Assembly: GCF_014839805.1 (NCBI RefSeq)
Contig: NC_051128.1
Coordinates: 11,236,466-11,300,465, forward strand
Direction of reading: 5' to 3'
DNA length: 64,000 bases
From: Manduca sexta
Taxonomy: Eukaryota > Arthropoda > Insecta > Lepidoptera > Sphingidae
Each line of letters starts with the position of its first letter. Within the stretch, counting starts at the first letter, position 1. A model generated the notes under the pieces. The model made no database searches, was not told the DNA's origin, and saw nothing but the letters and a program-made list of their open reading frames with translations. This document shows positions 59,201 to 64,000 of this stretch, in pieces. The translations under genes were made by a program, and so were the position numbers.

Positions 59201-62200
59201 CATTTTGAAAAACAAAGACAAAAGTCACAAATCCTTAGACTTAACCAGGGATCGAACCCTGTACCACACAACCGACACAGCCTACACTACATACCTGTGT
59301 TTGTGTCCTGTCTGCGTGTATCACGTCCACATTGATCCCGTCGTAGATCAGTTCTTTGAACAGTTGCTTGGCGCGGTCCTTGCTCTGCACAAACACTGCA
59401 ACAAAAACAATATTATACATCTGAATGCCGAAAATCATTCGCCAGCTCTTGTACCAGTATATCTTATATAATATTCTATCTTAATAATGACTCAGTCGCA
59501 GCTCGGAGTCAGGAAGTTGACGGAGTGACCCCCGAGCCTCGGAAAGCACGTAAAAGTGTTGGTCCTGCGCCTGAACTCTGGTCATGTTGGATTACCATCT
59601 CATCCGACTATAAGTTATTTACAATGATGTATATTATTATGATGAAGCGGCGATAGCCTAGTTGGGTGTGGAACGGACTGCCAAGACGAATGTCCGCTGG
59701 TTCAAATCCCAAGGGCACACACCTCTGACTTTTCTAAAATCATGTGTGTATTCTTTGTGAATTTATCGTTCGCTTTAACGGTGAAGGAAAACATCGTGAG
59801 GAAACCTGCACATCTGAGAAGTTCTCTATAGGAATTTCGAAGGTGTGTGAAGTCTACCAATCCGCACTAGGCCAGCGTGGTGGACTAAGGCCTACTCCCT
59901 CTCAGTAGTAGAGGAGGCCCGTGCTCAGCAGTGGGCAAGTATATAATACAGGGCTGATATTATTATTATATTATTATAGGTATATATATATATATATATA
60001 TCATTATAGGTGTCCCAAGATACAGGCATAGCCTAGTTTGGGGACCCCTGACAATAATTGAAATGCTTAAACTCAGATATGCCAATTACTGTTTATGTAC
60101 TTCGTAATGTTATTATTTCTGTGTTCTTTTTGTTGCAATAAAGTTATTATTATTATTATATTCTATAGACACGATCGTCAATATACAATATTTGATCAAA
60201 ATCTAAACCAAAATGGTAACTAAAACGTCACTGTTATAACCTATTTATTCACTTGAACAACAAATAATTTTACTAATTTGACTAATATTTTTTATTCAAA
60301 TCCAGGTTTACACATAGACTCAAGTTCTTATATCATAAGCGCCACTCCGTACACAACCACAAGCTGTCAATATTGACTATACTAAATTCAGTTTTGAATG
60401 GATATCAGTTCAAATCAGTTGGACACAGTGAATGTTCGGAACGCCAAATCTAATACATAGTACACATTATATCGATGGTTATATAGTATGAGTTAGGTTT
60501 TCTTTCATGATGTTGGCAGTAAAATGAATGATGTATGTAGCTGCATACCTAGCACGGGCGGTTTGAGTCCCTTCTGCACAAGTTGTCTGAACGCGACCAG
60601 CTTCCCGTTCTCGTTGCCGCAGTAAAGGAGCTCCTGGTCGACTAAATCTGTCGTGGCGTTTCTGAAAATTATAAATTAGAAGCATTTTGATCTATTTTTA
60701 TCGTAGTAATGAAGAATAACATTAGTTTTCGGATTTTGCCGTTTGTAGTTGTTAATTTATTACTCATTACATGGTAATGGCGGCTATTAATTAAAAAGAT
60801 ATTAATTAAATCGCGATATAATTCAAAAACTTTTATTTCGATGTCTAACATTCGCATAAACATAAATTAGTATCCAAACCTGAAGAAAAATTAAAATTAT
60901 TATGTAACTATGTTTATGTGTATATTTTTGTTGTACAGAATCCTAACTTATTTATCGTGGTTTGGCAACTAATGTGTCATTAGATACATCGCAAAATAAT
61001 AATTTATTATGTCATAGGATAGACATGTGCTGTTACAGTAAATTCACTATTTTATAAATTGAATTTGATATAAAAAAAAATCTCTTACCTCTGTCCAACA
61101 GTAATATTAATAAGTCCCTTCAAAGCGTGCCGACTCCACTTAGCAACGCGTGGCGTGTGCGTGGCGCTGAACAACGCCACTCTAACGCCACGGGATTTCT
61201 CCTGTCCCTCTTTCGCCTGTCTCTGTCCTTGTCCAGTGGCTATTAGTATCTGTTCTAACTGCTGCCTAAAATCTGACCGGTCTTCTGTCGAGCCTTCGAA
61301 GAGTTTGTCGGCTTCATCTATTATGAGCCATTCCACCCTGAAAGATTTAGGCTGTGAGTATATGCACTTATACCTTCTTTATTCTGCTACTGTTGAAGGA
61401 TGCAAAAATGTATTTCGACTGCACAATACTTAATATCAGTAATCAAAAAAAATAATAATAGATAATCTATACTAATATGTAAAGCTAAAGAGTTTGTTTG
61501 TTTGTTTGAACACAGTAATTTCAGAAACTACAATATCGATTTTTTTTCTAATAGGAAGTTACATAAATTCTAACTGCTACAGGCTTTTTATCCCAGAAAA
61601 AGGTTTATCCGGAAAATCATATCACGCGGGCGGAGCTGCAGGTAAAAGAATGTAGTAATGATTTTTTTTTTAAACATATTTATTTTTGATGTCATGTCAC
61701 ACAACCACTCACTTTTCCAAGGTAATGTTCACCTCTTCCTGATCCATTAAATAGCACAGACGATTTGGTGTAGTTATAACTATGTCTGAAAAATAAAATA
61801 ATTATGTAGTTATGCATATTTAAATTAATCAATGGAATGACTTAGACAATAATAGTCATATAAGTAGGTTTCTTTTTAGACCATAATTTATCCTTGAGTA
61901 ATCAATTTTAAAATAATGTATTATGTTTTTTAACACTGGACTGACTGCCATGAAATCTCACAAGGAAGTAGCTAACACTTTCAGAAATGATATAAGCCAC
62001 TTATTTCTCAGGGACTATAAGACCAGTACTTAAATTCAAAAGTCATCAACTGAAACTGTTTTTGTCAACTTGAAACATAGAATGACTCACCACTCTTCTT
62101 AAACGTAGCCTCCCGTTCCTTAACTCTTGTACCCTTGATGCTCTTCAGCACACTGCACCTTAGATTTGTTGTAGCGCTTAACCTCAGCGCCTCACGGTAG

Positions 62201-63887
62201 ATCTGGTGCGCTAATTCCCTGGTGGGGCAGAGCACTAGGGCTCTAGGCCCACCTTGTGTAGAGCCTAGTGAGTGCAGTAGAGGTACTAGGAATGCAGCCG
62301 TCTTGCCAGAGCCTGTTGGGGCGCAGGCTACTATTTGACGACCCTGGGAGTATAAAAAGTATAACATAAAAAGGGTAAATGGTAAAGTAAAGCGAATGTA
62401 TTGAATGAGGGTTAAACTTAACAATTAAGGCGATACCTCAAGGTCCATTTTCATACATTTTGTTTCACCTTTAATCTGGGTAACTAAACAAGTATTGGGT
62501 TTAAATTCACGTCTAGTTAGTGATTAGTTCTCGCAGTTGAAGAAAAACGTAAAAAGAATTATTAATCATGGATATTTCGGCCTTTAAAATTTAATATGAC
62601 GAAATTTTAAATGCAGAAATATCCATGTTTATTAATTATTTTTACGTTTTTCTTTCAACTGCGAGAACTAATCACTAACTAGACGTGAATTTAAATTCTT
62701 TACTTGCCAATACTTGTTTAGTTACCCAGATTAAAGGTGAAACAAAATGTATGAAAATGGACCTTGAGGTATCGCCTTAATAGTTGTTATTTACCACTTA
62801 GCCAAGTATATTTGTTCTGAAAATTTTCAATGTGTTTTTCTCTGATATAAGAAGCCTATGTTATGTGCCAATTTTTGCTCAAATCTGTTGAATACTTTCT
62901 ATGATTAATTCTAACACAATGTTGTTTCCAAATAATTCTTTTATTGTTACATGCTTAATGTAAAGAGACAAGTAATCTTTGATTAAAAAATAAAGAAAAT
63001 ACAAACTAATTATAATAAAAGATGCTAATATATATGATGGTAGGATCTTTTTACAGTAAAAGTCTACATTTTATTATGAGTAATGTAGGAAACCCAAAAA
63101 AATCTAATTTATCATACCTCTAACAAACAAGGCAAGGCCTGACGCTGCACAGGAGTTGGCTCGGTATATCCACACTGCGTGATAGTGTCTACCAGACCTT
63201 GGGACACATTGTACTTGGTAACCAACTCAGAGAAGTTTTGTAGCGCTGGCGGGATGTGACGACCCACAGTTTTGATGCCATGTTCATTGCGGAAACGATT
63301 TTGCTGAAATTATTTGAATTTTGTAACTGACTGGACATTGATTTTTTTGACAGTTATCACATATTGAAGACACGATTAATTCAAATTAATTTTAATTATC
63401 AAGTAAGGCGTGGAAGTAATTTTTTTGTTGAATAAATGTAATTTTAATAACTGATTATAATTTAATTTAAATACCTCTTCCAACTCAAGTTTCTTTTTCA
63501 AGTCCTCTGTCTTCAGTTCTTCTTTTTTTATTTCAATTTCTTCTTTTTTTATCGGAGCTTTGTCCTTTTGGGCCTAAAATTGCGATATTATTGTATAGTA
63601 GGTGGAGTGTTTGTAATCTAAAGAAGGCACTTCGAGAACGATTTCAAAATTAATAAAATGCTATTTTTGCGCTAGAAAATATTTTATATAAATATCCAGG
63701 TATAAGTATTTTAATGTGTTTTATACGTTTCTTAGCTAAAAAAGTGGTGTTAATTCGTATTTTTTCTAATTTATTGAAAAAACAAACATGTTAAGGTTAG
63801 GTTACTTACATCGTTTTTGACACCCAGAACCTTATGTTTGAACGTTAAACCTTTAGTTAATTTCTTAAATATATCGTATGCGTCCAT
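56209..63887 (-). CDS. Ddx52: ATP-dependent RNA helicase DDX52 (yeast Rok1)
   Basis: DEAD-box helicase acting in the nucleolus in early 18S rRNA / small-subunit processing (family knowledge). Exons in transcript order: 63887-63810, 63573-63475, 63303-63118, 62343-62091, 61785-61713, 61337-61089, 60661-60549, 59395-59295, 59077-58932, 58490-58410, 57457-57314, 56497-56209. The total is 1812 nt, 603 aa; human DDX52 is about 600 aa. The start ATG is in good context (AAAATGG) and begins [10 protein letters not shown]. Residues 27-59 are a Lys/Glu-rich coiled stretch. The Q motif is GYTEPTPVQ (104-112), motif I APTGSGKT (129-136), Ia PTREL (161-165), Ib TPNR (211-214), II DEAD (237-240), III SAT (287-289). 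The C-terminal RecA domain has [30 protein letters not shown] and motif [12 protein letters not shown] (432-441), where HRIGRTGRAG is usual. Residues ~508-603 are a Lys-rich tail typical of nucleolar proteins. An insert of about 20 Gln/Lys-rich residues follows motif II. All junctions keep frame. Confidence 0.95.
56905..57300. mobile_element. Two family-F foldback elements in opposite orientation
   Basis: 57060-57300 is a complete F element ('TTAAACTATTTTTCGG' ... 'CCGAAAAACAGTTTAA', with GAAGGCTGCAGTCTTCGAAA in the centre). 56905-57010 is a half element inverted relative to it ('CATTTCCCGGCGTTTCGAAG'). The complete copy ends 13 bp before the 57314 end of DDX52 exon 11, close to that exon's splice donor. 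Confidence 0.6.
58505..58882. repeat. 189-bp tandem duplication carrying SINE-B pieces
   Basis: ATTCATTTTGATTT begins at 58511 and again at 58700. Each unit continues through a GTGTAGAT block, 'GCAGGTATAATTTAA' (or AACAGG...), 'CAGGCCGGCATTATTGTGGC' and 'CGAGGAGTTATCATCTC' (SINE-B complement). The copies have diverged by many substitutions. Both lie in the intron between DDX52 exons 9 and 10, from about 15 bp beyond exon 10 to within about 50 bp of exon 9. Confidence 0.75.
59490..59610 (+). repeat. LINE-E fragment in a DDX52 intron
   Basis: 'GAGCCTCGGAAAGCACGTAA' and 'GTTGGTCCTGCGCCTGAACT' match 38475-38720. Confidence 0.6.
59648..59976 (+). mobile_element. tRNA-derived SINE-A, full length, plus orientation
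   Basis: Head with A box TAGCCTAGTTGG and B box GGTTCAAATCCC, then the family body and a (ATT)n tail that runs into an (AT)n microsatellite at about 59981-60001. It corresponds along its whole length to the reverse complement of 8376-8690. It is inserted in the intron between DDX52 exons 7 and 8. Confidence 0.8.
61466..61650 (+). mobile_element. Short Helitron-like element in a DDX52 intron
   Basis: TCTATACTAATATGTAAAGC after an A, the AGAGTTTGTTTGTTTG leader, and an eroded 3' end ('CGCGGGCGGAGCTGCAGGTA'). The terminal CTAG is lost. Confidence 0.6.
62429..62776. mobile_element. 348-bp near-perfect palindromic element flanked by TTAA
   Basis: The left arm from GGCGATACCTCAAGGTCC and the right arm ending GGACCTTGAGGTATCGCC are inverted copies about 165 bp long, with few substitutions and one ~10-bp indel, around a loop of roughly a dozen bases (near 62596-62608). 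TTAA flanks both sides (62425-62428, 62777-62780), as for TTAA-targeting elements such as piggyBac-type MITEs. It has no coding capacity. It lies in the intron between DDX52 exons 3 and 4, its edge 85 bp from the exon 4 acceptor. Confidence 0.85.
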
Positions 63888-64000
63888 TTTGTAATCATTT
63901 AGTTTATTGTTTCTTTTTAAATTCCAGTAAAACACGTGTATCCACAGTTCACTGTTTACTATACTGTATTTGACGTTTCATAAAGTTTGACATATAGGCA

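Noticed and set aside
59981..60001. (AT)n tract as a regulatory element
   Set aside because: It directly follows the SINE-A tail and is a simple microsatellite grown from it.

Overview
This is a eukaryotic nuclear window, almost certainly from a moth or butterfly (Lepidoptera). It is AT-rich, its genes are split into many small exons with GT/AG introns, and the space between exons is packed with short non-autonomous repeats. Several of these are families I know from lepidopteran genomes: Helitron-like elements with TC...CTAG ends in an A|T target, tRNA-derived SINEs, LINE 3' tails, and terminal-inverted-repeat MITEs. There is no prokaryotic or viral content and no CRISPR or operon structure.

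Three protein-coding genes can be rebuilt exon by exon. (1) Positions 3268-11034, plus strand: the C-terminal two thirds of a SEC14-like lipid-transfer protein (SEC14L1 / Drosophila retm, 'real-time') with CRAL-TRIO and GOLD domains. Its N-terminal PRELI part lies left of the window. (2) Positions 24514-54469, plus strand: a secreted or membrane leucine-rich-repeat protein that I identify as 'halfway' (hfw, also singed wings 2). It has 10 coding exons and 509 aa. A tiny first coding exon of 9 codons sits behind a TATA/Inr promoter and is followed by a 19.7-kb first intron. (3) Positions 63887-56209, minus strand: the DEAD-box RNA helicase DDX52 (yeast Rok1), 12 exons, 603 aa, apparently complete. 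hfw and DDX52 converge, with about 275 bp between their candidate polyadenylation signals. In all three models the summed exon lengths keep frame across every junction.

Layout: 1-3267 is upstream intron of retm; 3268-11034 is retm; 11035-24300 is retm 3'UTR followed by gene-poor, repeat-rich DNA, with a possible unannotated minus-strand promoter near 20.06 kb; 24.4-54.5 kb is hfw; 54.5-56.2 kb is the convergent 3' region; 56.2-63.9 kb is DDX52.

The three genes have no evident shared pathway (lipid transfer, ecdysone-linked cell-surface protein, ribosome biogenesis); they are ordinary chromosomal neighbours. The unusual material is in the non-coding DNA. Examples are twin ~882-bp Helitron-like elements, each carrying four ~123-bp tandem repeats; a 348-bp near-perfect palindrome flanked by TTAA inside a DDX52 intron; nested insertions with readable target-site duplications; a retm splice donor that overlaps an in-frame stop codon; and repeat relics lying directly against hfw splice acceptors. 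I found no convincing new multi-gene system.
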